From the NCBI GenBank assembly GCA_022749755.1, contig CM040453.1:10425368-10489367 (forward strand): DNA of 64,000 nt, written 5' to 3'. The translations under genes were made by a program, and so were the position numbers. Origin of the DNA: Azadirachta indica. Lineage: Eukaryota > Streptophyta > Magnoliopsida > Sapindales > Meliaceae. Shown here one piece after another: positions 11,985-23,192 of this stretch. The notes below the pieces were generated by a model. It did no database searches and was not told where the DNA came from. It worked only from the letters and a program-made list of their open reading frames with translations. Position 1 is the stretch's first letter, and every line of letters starts with the position of its first letter.

Positions 11985-13080
11985 ATAAACACAATGCTTA
12001 GCCTTTAATGAAAACCATGCAAGCCTTCCCTAATCATTTATTTATTTGCATTAATGTCAGTACACTATTCCACATAAAAAATTGAAAATTTTAAGAATGT
12101 TAGTGGAGCGTCTCTTTCAATTAATGACGGAAAAGAGAATATTAATTTTCTAACTATAATTGTCTCACACCTTTTTTCGCAAAATGTGGGGTGAAAAATC
12201 AAATAAGAATGATGTGATTTAATCATGGTGTATATTGTATATTGTTCCGAAAGTTAAAATCTCTTTTTAAATTTTTTTCTTTTGGATTTTCTGGATACGT
12301 ATTTATGATGGTGAGTGCAGCCAATTTTATCAGAAAAAATTATCAGGGACTTGCAAGAAAAGAAATGTAAAACTTAAGTACCTATAAATAATTTGTCTTT
12401 TAAATTAAAAAAGCTACCTGACCATCACGTACAACCTATTTTCTTAAATAACTATTATTTAAAATGTGTTGAAAAAATAATCAATTAAATTATTTTGAAC
12501 AAAAATATTTTTATTTGAAAGTATACTTTTGAACATGAAGTGCACTTTTGAACACTAAATTCACGCTTGAATATACATTTTCAAACACAAAGTAAACTTT
12601 CATACAAAAATATTTTTGTCCAAAAAATTAATTGATTATTTTTTAAACACATTTTTAATATGTGGTTGTTTAAGAATATGAGACTGAACTATGTTTACAG
12701 AAATCATATTCCCCTTTTGAATTTGGGATGAATTAGGCCAATTTTATTGCGTTACATATGTAAGAATTTTGTAAGTGGTAAATTTCCAACCACTAATTTT
12801 ATTCTAAACACGAGTTTCATTGATATTCTTTCTTTCATGACTCTTATTACATGCACTTAGAAATCTTTTGAAAATTGCTCATCAAAATTGATTCTTAACT
12901 ACTACAACAATTGATAAAGAAATTAAAAACTAAAGAAAATTTCATTAATATTTAACTAACAAAAAAATTTAACTGACATTCAAGATTTACTAAGAAAGAA
13001 AATCATGAATAATTTTTAATAGAAAATTTTAATTGACATTTAGTTACTAATTAGTCCTTTAGGTGGTACTTAAATGTCAG
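11985..13080. repeat. Left arm of a large inverted repeat
   Basis: Sequence from about 11985 (agcctttaat) to 13080 reappears in inverted orientation at 16310-17180. Clear landmarks are ttaattttctaactataattgtctcacacc against its inverted partner near 16965, cttacatatgtaagaattttgt against 16635-16665, and the tcatgattttctttcttagt block near 16390. The left arm carries extra sequence including the fold-back MITE at 12441-12675. No coding sequence is seen. A third, direct copy of part of this unit lies at 57690-58045. Confidence 0.75.
12441..12675. mobile_element. Fold-back MITE with ~90-bp inverted ends
   Basis: The left half (ttcttaaataactatt, then aaaaaataatcaatta and aaaaatatttttatttgaaa) is repeated inverted in the right half (ending ttgtttaagaa). 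The centre contains short gaacac/gaacat repeats. It is absent from the right arm at about 16700, so it inserted after the arms were duplicated. The exact target duplication is uncertain. Confidence 0.65.
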
Positions 13081-13094
13081 TTAAATTATTTTGT

Positions 13095-14390
13095 AATTGG
13101 GGGTGGGCCAAAAAAACTGAGACCTGAAAAATCGAATCAAACCAAACTAGCGCAAATAGTTTTAGTCTAGCTCTTAATTCATTTACTTCGATTTTGGTTC
13201 TCCTTTTAGAACACCAAATTATTTGATTCGATTTTGGTACTAGTATCACAAAATCAGATTAGACAAAAAAATTAATATTATTTTATTTCTATTTTATTTT
13301 CTTTATTATGCTAGTCAAAATGATATCACTTTAGTTTTATACAACGTTATCATTCTGCTTTTCCAAGAAAAAAGATAGGAAGGTCTGATATACAAGAAGA
13401 GAAAAAATTAAAAGAAGGGAACGGAGATGAACCGGACCAAAATTGAACAGTTTGGTTTTGAATCTATACTATTCTCTTACTCTTGGTCCAATTTTCATTC
13501 GGTTTCAACTTTACATTTGGTTCGGCACAAGTCAAAAAGTTTTAGACTCAAATTTTTTCACCTTAATTTTTCACCTTGTAGAACTGAGAATAGAAGATTA
13601 TAAAGCTTTGTTTGTCTAGTTTCTTAGATTAATCTTAAGTTGTAGGTTGGATAGTTCCCTTAAATGTGAATACCAAACAATATACAACGTTGGCGACGAC
13701 TCAAATTTTGCAACTATTGGTTTTGCCTCTACATAGCCAAAATCACCAAATGCCAATAATAGGTTTTATGATCAACATATAATAATAGATTTTAAAGGGA
13801 ACAAATAAATAATTTCTATGTTTTTTAGTATCATATTTGATTAAAATTTTATTAGATGTATCTTATATATTCTGTTTTATATGCAGCTGAGCAATTGAAA
13901 TTGTCTAACTTGAATGCTTATGTGAACTCAACACTAGAAAAAGAGTATCGCCATGATCTGAATTTTGCTAAATCGGCATTAAGGATTAGAAAACATTCAA
14001 ATGGTTCTACTCTCAACCTTTTTATAAATCTAGATCGAAAGGTCGTGGGTGCTAAAAGTGAATTACAAAAATTAGAACTCGAAAAACCAGATTTGTGCGA
14101 AATGAAACCAATAGTTTTGATCCAGTTTTCATCATTCTTCGATTTGGTTTAAATCCATTTTTCAAAAGACCAAATCCTTTGATGCGGCTCTCAATAAAAG
14201 AAAATAAATTAGATCAAATTTTAAAAAATTAATTTAACTTTTTATTCTTTTAAATTATGTGACTAACGAGAGGTTGCTTTCAAATCTTAAAACCATGTCA
14301 TTTTGTATTTTTAAATTAAAAAAAAATTGAAAAATTGGACCGAATCGAACTGAAACTGAAGTTGACCGGTTTGATTCCAATATGTTTCCT
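13095..14390. mobile_element. Degenerate transposon-like block with captured GDSL exon
   Basis: The left edge (gggggtgggccaaaaaaac) resembles the terminal sequence of the hAT-type element at 43.13-44.36 kb (tagggg, then caaaccgg-type repeats). The block is peppered with the same cgattttggtt / accggaccaaa / gaaccaaa-like words in both orientations. A clean right terminus was not found. Its middle carries a GDSL esterase exon (13887-14030). Treat the borders as approximate. Confidence 0.4.
13887..14030 (+). pseudogene. Isolated GDSL esterase exon 2
   Basis: After a good acceptor (tttatatgcag, ending at 13886) the plus strand reads LKLSNLNAYVNSTLEKEY and NFAKSALRIRKHSNGS. This aligns with exon 2 of the esterase at 51.2-51.0 kb (LNAYVNSELEADF, NFARAGSSIKK). 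The open frame continues to 14152, but esterase similarity stops near LNLFINL at about 14030. No exon 1 or exons 3-5 are nearby. It lies on the opposite strand to the other copies and is surrounded by transposon-like sequence, which suggests capture and transport. Confidence 0.75.
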
Positions 14391-14869
14391 CCTCTGTTCA
14401 TATAATCGTTTCCTTTTCTTATTAGTCATTAATGGTAGAAATTTGAGTGAAAACATTACTCTATAAGGGACAAATGACATTGTTATGAGTTTTAGTTTCA
14501 TAAACATTTAATTGATATATTTAATAAAATATTAATTTATAAATTTATGAGATAAAATTTATCACATTTAGTTTAACACGCTTGACACTGCAAGGAAATG
14601 AATGAATGAGACAAACTGAAATTTTTGATAGAACTCAAAGAAAATATAAAAAAATAAAAGAAATGGAATAATTGCTCTCTTTTAAAAATTTATAGGTTTT
14701 TTAAAATATGAATTAAGTTTATATAAAATATAAATCACTTAATTTTAATCATAATTAATTGATGATTATGTATATAAATTTTATGTTAATTGACGATTGA
14801 ATAGAACACAAATTAAAATTCTAGTGCGTAATTAAATGGTACGATATTCTACTAAGTTGAATTTTGTTC

Positions 14870-15430
14870 GTTAAAATTCCCATATCGCCAAAAATTGGCC
14901 CATGCTTTTTCCTATGCTTTTTCAATTTCCAAGTGACAAAAATTGTGTAAAATCGCACTCTATGCTTTTTTTTTTTTTTTAAATATGTGTACTTCTTTTA
15001 CCTTCCACCTGATAATAAACACTATCTATGCTTGCCCTTTAATAAACACTATACAGGTCTTCCATATCTATTACTCTGATTTTCATGAAACATTCAAAAT
15101 GTGAACAATATTAGTGGAGGGTCTCTTTCATATTAAAGACGAACAAAAAGGCGAAAAAAACTATATATATATATATATATATATTTGTTTCTTTATTACA
15201 TATAATAAGTCTATTTGGCCGGAGGAGACTGACCAAATTCATCTCGAATTCAAAAGAAATTATGGTTTGAATTTTTGGTCCTTCAGTTTTATGACTTCTT
15301 CCGTGTAAAAAACGTAACCAGGGAATTGCATGGAAAGAGATAAAAAATTTAAGGACCTATCTATAATTTTTCTTGCGAGTAAAACAAAATTATTATTTTC
15401 AAAGAATTAGAATATTCACACTTAATAATA
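14870..15430. repeat. Dispersed repeat, copy 1 (also at 39.87-40.44 kb)
   Basis: From ttcccatatcgccaaa (14877) through aatttccaagtgacaaaaat, aataaacactatctatgctt and tggccggaggagactgacc, the sequence parallels 39885-40440 with the same order and spacing. It includes a (TA)n run near 15163-15183. The reading frame at 15114-15308 is part of this repeat and shows no domain. Confidence 0.8.
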
Positions 15431-15435
15431 CTAAT

Positions 15436-16066
15436 ATGAATGCATATATAGTGAGCTGGTGAGAACTTGAAAAAATAATGATTCTTTATTTACAAACATC
15501 TGCAAATATATTTGAAAGGTATTGTCGATCGTTACATTTAATTAAAAAAGACATAATTGATATAACAAACAAATATATATAATAAACACACACACACACA
15601 TATATATATATACTTGGATAAATAATAGGTGCTCATTTAGTCCAATTAATAATATCTTGTGGCGAATATAAAAAACAATTAATGGTATGGTTGTGTTTGA
15701 AGTCCCAATGTACCATAGATATTTACTGGCATTTAATTTCATTAGTTGGCATCTATTTTCCATGAACAAATTCCTATTTTAGATCCATAATAAAGCATGA
15801 GTTGTGTTGGAAGTTGTACTGTAAATATTTATTGGCATTTAACTTCATTAGTTGGCTGTTGCATGTATGTTCTATAAACAACTTACAATATTATTAAAGT
15901 TCTCAAATAATTTTAATATAGTAGTTGACTTTTAATTAGGAGGATTAGGTATTGAGTATAATGAAAATATCTGCCAAAATGTATCTCTAGGTGTTCGTAA
16001 AATAAAGAATCATTATTTTTCAAATTTTATCACCGTCAACAACTCACTATATATTTATGCATGCAT
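15436..16066. mobile_element. MITE family with TAGTGAGTTG ends, copy 1
   Basis: The left end (tagtgagctggtgagaactt, then aataatgattctttattta) and the right end (taaagaatcattatttttca, then caactcacta) are inverted repeats of about 60 bp. Inside are two direct copies of a ~113-bp unit (gttgtgttggaagt, then atttattggcatttaa and ttagttggc). Related copies are at 38905-39640 (three units) and 40455-41100 (broken). It carries no protein. Its TIR and size suggest a non-autonomous DNA transposon; the superfamily is unassigned. Confidence 0.72.
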
Positions 16067-16309
16067 GTTTGTATCCTTAAATTAATGTAAATATTCTAAT
16101 TCTTCGAAAACTATAGTTTTTTTTTTTTTTATTACAAAGTTAATCTACAGACAAATATCATGCAATGGACCCATTATTAAGCACAGAAATTTGATATATG
16201 TTTGATTACCGGCTTTTTATGTTATAGACTATGGGAAAAAAAAAAGGACAATTATGGTTCCTGCAATTAAATTAATTATTTGATTTAATTAAATAATTTA
16301 TATTTATAA

Positions 16310-17180
16310 TTAAAAGTCAAACTTGAATTATAATTTTCTTGAACTCATTAGTAACTAAATGTCAATTATATTTTCTATTTAAATTTATTCATGATTTTCT
16401 TTCTTAGTAAATCTTGAATTAACGTAGTCTTTAAATGTCAATTAAAATTTTTTTGTTAGTTAAATATTAATGAAATTTTCTTTAATTTTTCATTTCTTTA
16501 TCACTGATTGTAGCAGTTAAAGAATCAATTTGATGAGCAATTTTCAAAAGATTTCTAGCATTTAATAAGAGTCATCAAAGAGTGTCAATGAAACTCATGT
16601 TTAGAATAAAATTAGTGGATCGAAATTCACTATTTACAAAATTCTTACATATGTAATAACACTAAGTCTATTTGGCCCAGTAAACTGACCAAATTCATCC
16701 CGAATTCAAAAGACAAGTTATTTACAGGTCCTTAAGTATTGCATTTTTTCTTGCAAGTCCCTGATTATTTTTCCCAAAAAAATTGGTTGCAATCACCATC
16801 ATGAATACTTGCCCAGAAATCCAAAAAATTTTACAAAATCAAATATCAAAACATTTTAAGGAGGAGATTTTTACTTTTGCAACAATATATACACCATGAT
16901 TAAATAACATCATTCTTAGTTCATTTTTACCTATACTTTTTGAAAATAAAGAAAGTGTGAGACAATTATATAGAGAAAATTAATATTCTCTCTGTTTCTT
17001 CTTTAATATGGAAGGGACCCTCCATTAACATTCTTCAAATTTTCAACTTTTATGGAAACTAGAGAAAGGACTAATGAAAGGTGTCACTTAAATGATTAAT
17101 TAATGCAAATAAGTAAATGCCAATAAATGGTTAGGTAATGGTAGGTATGCATAGTATTTATTAAAGGCTAAAAATGTCAA
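16310..17180. repeat. Right arm of the large inverted repeat
   Basis: This is the inverted partner of 11985-13080; see that entry for landmarks. It is shorter because it lacks the inserted MITE region. It leads directly into the promoter-like region of the candidate gene at 17.66 kb. Confidence 0.72.
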
Positions 17181-17399
17181 TTACCGTGAATGGGAATTCA
17201 GGTGGCAATAAGGTAATGTCACTTGGCCTTGTGGAATGTAGGCTTTCAATTCATATATTTAATATCATATTAACCTTAATTATGGTTTATGTATTTACAA
17301 ATAGAATCTAATATCAATTACAGTATGATATATTTTAGACAAGAAAAAGATTTGTAAAAGGGGACATACAATTTATGGTGATCTAATATAATTTAATAT

Positions 17400-17662
17400 A
17401 AATACATCATTACTTTAGGAATTTAGTGATGCAGATGAGATTTTAAATTTTTTTATATCTACTCTACATCATCCCTAACACCATCCACAAAACAATCAAC
17501 ACCATCAGGCCATTTTGGCGATATGGGAATTTTTATACAAATAAAAAACAAATTAAAACTAAAACCAATTGTGAACTCTCTTATTTAATGAGAGAGAGTT
17601 TGGCTGTGGTGGTTGATTGGATCATATCTCTCTGACTCTCTCTCTCTTCGCCAATGTAATCC
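17400..17662 (+). promoter_or_regulatory. Candidate promoter and 5' leader
   Basis: The stretch ending in a CT-rich leader (tctctctgactctctctctc) precedes ATG at 17663. The same leader and first exon, inverted, occur at 37600-37752 and 39700-39860, so the segment has been duplicated three times as a unit. CT-rich leaders are common in plant promoters. No TATA box was assigned with confidence. Confidence 0.4.
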
Positions 17663-19467
17663 ATGACTTCCCCAGTTGAAGAAGAAGACGAGTGGGGTAT
17701 GTTATCATACTTCCACCCGTTTCTATTTGTCTTTAAAACTTAGAAAAATAGTTTACAGTTTGTATATTTCTTTGTGTTTAATTAATTTGTTATTGATTTG
17801 GATTTTATATTTCATTCTCAGCGAGAAGTGCTTCTGGGAAAAACGTATTCAGGCAACTTTTATTTCTGACATATATATGCTTGATATACTCATGCATGTT
17901 GATTTTTTACCTATATATTTTCACTTTTGAAATTGGTCGTAAGCTTTAACAATTTCAATTAGGAAGTATTTTATTCTTAAATTTCGATTCGCATTTCCGT
18001 GGAATTTTATACATTTTGTAGAACTTAGAAGACTTAAATTCACACAAACAAAATCCCAATCATATGTTTCTTGATATAAAAATGAGGGAACTTTTCTGCT
18101 CTTGCTTAGAATAAAAGTTTTGTTTGGGAGTTCTTGTAGAGATGGGTTGCTTTTTGGGGTTTCAGTGAAAACAAAAAGAGTGATGGATTCCGGTGAACAG
18201 GTGTCGTTGCGTAAAAGAGGTACCTTTTGGGGGTTTGCTTAGTGTTTGTGTGTTTAATTCGATCCATAGGCTAGCTGCTTTTCCAATTTTAACTGCTTAA
18301 TTTGTTACAAAATAATCAATACTTGACAAATTAATGTTATTCAAGTTACCGTTTTCCTAATCTTAATTATGTAATAATTAATTTAAAATTAGTTGATTCA
18401 GTTGGGGGAGTGAGGCCTGGCCTGTGGCTGTGGATTAATAGAATCAGCGGTACCGAAATCTGCTCTAAATTCTAAGTCCATTAATTAAATAATTTGGTCA
18501 ATAATCGTACCTGTGCTTTGACTGCAACAAAACATATGAAAGTGATTTCAATGTATCACATTGGAATTCATGTATGAAAAACTCTTTCGGTGTACAGAAA
18601 ATTTGATGGTCAGCACTTCTTGGGCTGGTATGTATGCTGGTTTTGGTTTTGGGTTGGTCTGATGCAGCAACTTTGCACCTTAGGCTGCTTTCTCAACCTC
18701 TTAATTAGTCTAGAAACAAAATAATAACACAAGTTAATTAGATTTACAAATATATTAATCATATTCTGTTATTTTTTATTGCTTACTTTACATGTAATTC
18801 CTGTTAATTTGGCAAACTTATTTATAAATTATTCTTTAGTGATTTTCCCATGCTTCATTCATTCATTTTTATTTTCTGGGTTTTTAATATCTTTGATTGT
18901 CTCTGTCTTTTATCAATCATGTGTGATAATTAGATTGGGTGACTAAATGAGATTGTTTGATTTTTTTTTTGAGAATGAAATATGTAGTTTGATGTTTATA
19001 TCATTGATTTTGGGTTGCAAAGAATTTGATTTGTGAATAGTTTAAGAAATTGTGTTAGTTTCTTTTACTTAGCTTTCAATTTGGATCTCCCTCATTATTT
19101 GTTTGATTAATTTGTCTTTCTATTGTGAATTGTAATATTGTGTGCAGTTTTATCGCGGAAAATATGAATTTGAATTTTTTAAAGACTTCATCATCTAACA
19201 AAATTAGGCAAGTTTTAATCCTTGTTTTTTCTTATAATTGCTCTTGTTAATACATGAATAATCATTTTTTTGGCTATATATATATATATAAATATATATT
19301 ACAATATTTGCTTAGTTTTTTACTCCTTTCTCTTCTTTTTTCCAAATGAACTAATTGGGTTTCTTTTGTTAATTTTCAGTTGTGGATTGGGTAGTGTCAG
19401 TAATTTGCCGTGAACTCGAATTCAGTCACATGCAGAGATTCGAATTCTGCATCATGTGGCTTTAAAA
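17663..19467 (+). CDS. Candidate small spliced gene, unrecognised
   Basis: A spliced model can be drawn. Exon 1 is 17663-17696 (MTSPVEEEDEW, donor GTATGT at 17697). Exon 2 is 18166-18219 (acceptor ttcag; VKTKRVMDSGEQVSLRKR in phase; donor GTACC). Possible later exons follow acceptors near 18597 (ENLMVSTSWA) and 19379 (VVDWVVSVICRELEFSHMQ, stop TAA near 19465). Phases join correctly for exons 1-2 and can be made to join after that. I do not recognise the product. No domain is visible and the protein would be short, so this may be a truncated gene or a non-coding transcript. The first exon is copied at 37.6 and 39.7 kb, where the equivalent of the Trp codon is a stop (TAA or a shift). Confidence 0.3.
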
Positions 19468-19469
19468 AA

Positions 19470-21270
19470 AAATTGGCAAAATTTATGTTAGCTATATAAT
19501 CATAGATTTTATAGCTAACAAATAACTAATTTTTATATTAAAGTTATCATATTTATTTAAATAATTTCATTATTTTTTAATATAATTAAAATATTTTATT
19601 ATTTTAATCTATGTAAGGGAGCACTTGAAATTATTTTGTTTAGTTTTGATATAAATGCATTGCCGGAAGTAAAATTTTGGCACGGTGCCAATTATCCTAG
19701 AGTTTGATCAGTCATTAGTGAATAGAAATCATATAAAAAAATTCACAATAAATGTTAATTTATATTTTCTCAATTTTTTGAAAATAATTTAACAATAGAC
19801 TCGTTAACATAAATGCTTTTGTTTTATTAGCTGGGATAGTCGTCTATATTATACTCAAGTTGTAAATAAATAGCTTGTTAATTAATACTCAAGCGTTTGT
19901 TGATGCTTGATTTATACAAAGGAAATGATCAATGAATTTGTGTAAATCCAACTCTATATTGTTTCGAAATATAATTAAATAAGATTACATTGAATATCGG
20001 AAGAAAATAAACCTTACTTTACTATCACCTTAACTCTTAGTAACAAATTATATTTCAACAGGGTTTGTTCGCGTAACGAATTTATTGGATGTACAATTAA
20101 TGTTGGTGAGTCAAATGTATCAATAGGGTGCGTAGTTCAATTAATATTTAATTAATTATGAGCTCAAAGGTTATTAATTAATTACAATTAATGGAAAGTG
20201 TACCGATCAAGCGATGTGGATTTAGAATTTGAGAACATACATACAAGGATATAGAATCTGTGAACATATGTAGACACTCCAAAGGATATCTATATATAAT
20301 GACATACTGAAGCAATAATTTACATTCAAAATGTAAAGTATTTAAATATCATAATTCTAATAAAATATAAGATAAACACTGGTAATTAGTACATCATAAT
20401 TAATAATTTACGAAAATCCCAGCAAGCATCTACTGCAAATTCCATTCACACTTTTTACAAAATCTCGTCATCACTTATAAATTAGTTTGTACCCTTCTCT
20501 ATTATAGTACTTAAATGTATGCATTCTTTCCATAACCATTTGCAATACAATTCAAGTATTATGATTCATTTCTTACCTTGTAGAATAATGAAAGTAGGGG
20601 AATATCAAAACATCTCAAAGTTTGAGGTGCTTTTCCTTTAATTAGCTAATCAATTAATTCATGAACTAGACCCCGAACCGTATTCCGATCCCCCAAAATA
20701 TACTCCGTTTTACGTTGAAGCACTAAAAACAAAAGGCACCCCAATTAATGCAGTAATTTGCTCATTTTAATTAGAATAAGTATATATATATATATATATA
20801 TATCGGATCTCTCTTTTTTAATTAAAGGACTGCTCTTAAGTGGTTGTAAATAACCATAGTTAAAACCTACGACAGGGTCTATATCGATTTCTGCCAATAG
20901 TAACAAGTATCGTGCTGGCTTCCCAAAAAGCATAAGCCCTGTCTATTAAGCTACAATCTTCTAAATAGTATGTGATATGTCACGTTGATGTCTAGGATGT
21001 GAAACAAAATTGCTGCTTATGATGGTACTAACTTCAAATTGTATTTGATTATTGCCGCATTAATTTTGGCTTCTAGATAGTCTGTAATCTAGGTACATAT
21101 CTTCCATGTTTTCCATCCGGAAAAGTTATTGAATTTTATTGATTTTGACATCTTATAGCATGGTCTACCAATTCATGGCTCCATAGTGTAACACTTGGGT
21201 GCACAATGAGCAGATATCTCGAATATTAAAGCTTCCATAACAATCTTTGATCCCTTGCTTCTGGTTCGTA
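19470..21270. other. AT-rich intergenic DNA
   Basis: No gene is recognised. It contains a (TA)n run at about 20780-20803. A minus open frame of 62 codons overlaps that run and is not credible. Confidence 0.5.
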
Positions 21271-21276
21271 CTCTAG

Positions 21277-21498
21277 TTAATCAAAGTGTTTCATTGTAAA
21301 TTTTTTTACCACGATCCTGACCTCCCTCTGTAACTTTTCGATAATTGTTGCTGCTACGTCAGCCTCTATATCTTCACTACTCCTAGTTCTTGGGAAACTT
21401 CTCTTCATCATCACATCCTCCGGAGTAGTAACAACTACTATCTCCTTCCTGCTATGCCTTGATATTGGTCTTTGTCCGCTGTATATCTTCGTTATCAT
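21277..21498 (-). CDS. Unrecognised 73-codon open frame
   Basis: Reading on the minus strand gives a charged protein rich in Lys, Arg and Glu (for example EDIEADVAATIIEKLQREV, helix-like). Its base composition is higher in GC than the surroundings. I see no known motif, and no exon joins were found. It could be the last exon of a lost gene, since the codon use looks more gene-like than most frames here. Function unknown. Confidence 0.25.
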   Translation of the reverse strand: MITKIYSGQRPISRHSRKEIVVVTTPEDVMMKRSFPRTRSSEDIEADVAATIIEKLQREVRIVVKKFTMKHFD

Positions 21499-21919
21499 TC
21501 CTTCTATCTTCTTATAGATTAGGCTCTAGCTAGATATGTAGCAATAATCCTTATTGCCATGAGTTATCAATTAGTGGTACGATCCTATATATATATAAAT
21601 TCTCTTAGTCCTATTAAATTCAAGTTTTCAAGAGGATTAATTGATATTTTAAATTGTCAAGCCTCGCATCATTTCAATGATTGCTTCTCAGGAATAAAAA
21701 TTTATGCTCCTTGCTGGGGCAGTTTTTTTCTTAGACACACTACAAACGAGTTCTCACCAAAAAAAAAAAAAAAAAACAATATGAAGATATTCTCTTTTGA
21801 TGCTAAATGCTCAAAGACAAGAAAAAGAGTTAAAATGGTCAAGGTAAGCACTTTCTATGCTCTAAAAAGTTAAGTTGAGCACTTTTATGCTCTAAATATG
21901 TAAAGAGTTAAATCCTACT

Positions 21920-23192
21920 TTTTACATACAATTCTTTTAAATATGTATCAATAATTTTTATAACATTCTAGAATCCTTTAAATTACAATATCATTATCCT
22001 TTTTCTTAGAACTCTTTACATCTTAAATAATGAAAGTTTCAGCATTTACTCGAGTCAAAACCATACATTAAAAAGCCTTAAACGTATATATTCATAATCT
22101 GTCTTTGCAGTTCTTATTGAACAACCTTAATTTAATATTTTTTAACTCTTAATCTACTGATTAGATTAAGCTAAATTTTTATAAAATTGTCGATGACACA
22201 CAAAAATATCTTGTTAAAAATGTTCATAACATTTGGACATGAAAAACATTTTCAAAATATTTTTATTTTCGAATACAGGTAAATTGTCCTAAATTTTCCA
22301 GATTTGAGGATTAACAACTTGAAAATTCTTCACAATTTTTATAAGAATACAAAATTACGAAACTTTACAGAATGTCAATACACATGTATATAAAGCAATA
22401 TGTCAATTTTTAGAATATTTGAAGATCATTTGGTTGATCAAAAAAATATATATTTTCGGACCTACAGCAAAAATTATTGTTCTTCAGAACAGTAGAGTAA
22501 CATTTGAAAAATCGTTAAAAATTGATTCTTAACCGATTGCAATAAAATAAAATTCTTTAAATTCTTTAATGAATTTAGTTTAATATCATCAAAAGATTAT
22601 TAATAAAAAATATTTGAAAATCTATATTTTAATTATCAATAAATAGACTATTCAAACAACTCTGTAAAATTCTAATCCTAATAACCATCAATTAATTCTC
22701 AATCAATAATCCGATCAATCGAATGTGTAACATATACCTAGGATCATCTGAAATCAGAAGAGAGACATAATTTATTTTAAGAGAACTGATCTAAAAGATA
22801 TTCAAATAGGGAATAGATTAAGGCACATCTTTTCTCTTCTTTTTGATTTCCTCTCTATTCTTTTTTCTTCTTCTCTTTGATTTTCTCTCTTTTCCTCCTC
22901 CCTTTACTTTTCTCTTTCTTTTTCTTTTTTACAGCTTAAGAGAATAAGAACTCTGATTACAAACTCATTTAACCTAAACTACACATTACGTGAAGTATCA
23001 CTGAACTCCTTTAACTTTTTATTTTATACTTTTTGCTCATAATAAAATTCCTATTATCTAATAGTTTCATTCTTTTCAAAAATACACATATCCATTCATA
23101 ATAAGTAAACTTCACCAAAGTAAATATACTTGTCTCGTAAACTTTCAATCATTTGTATTATTTACATAATACAGTAAAATTAGGGTATTACA
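21920..23192 (-). repeat. 3' LTR, truncated
   Basis: It aligns with the outer 1.27 kb of the right LTR, including cagatacc-free landmarks such as aactctttacatcttaaata and tttcggacctacagcaaaaa. The last ~1.1 kb of the LTR (R-U5 side) is missing at the left border, near a short gagcacttttatgctctaaa duplication at 21845-21895. Confidence 0.82.

Noticed and set aside
20745..20933. 62-codon minus frame
   Set aside because: Runs through a (TA)n microsatellite giving a Tyr-Ile repeat; not a plausible protein.
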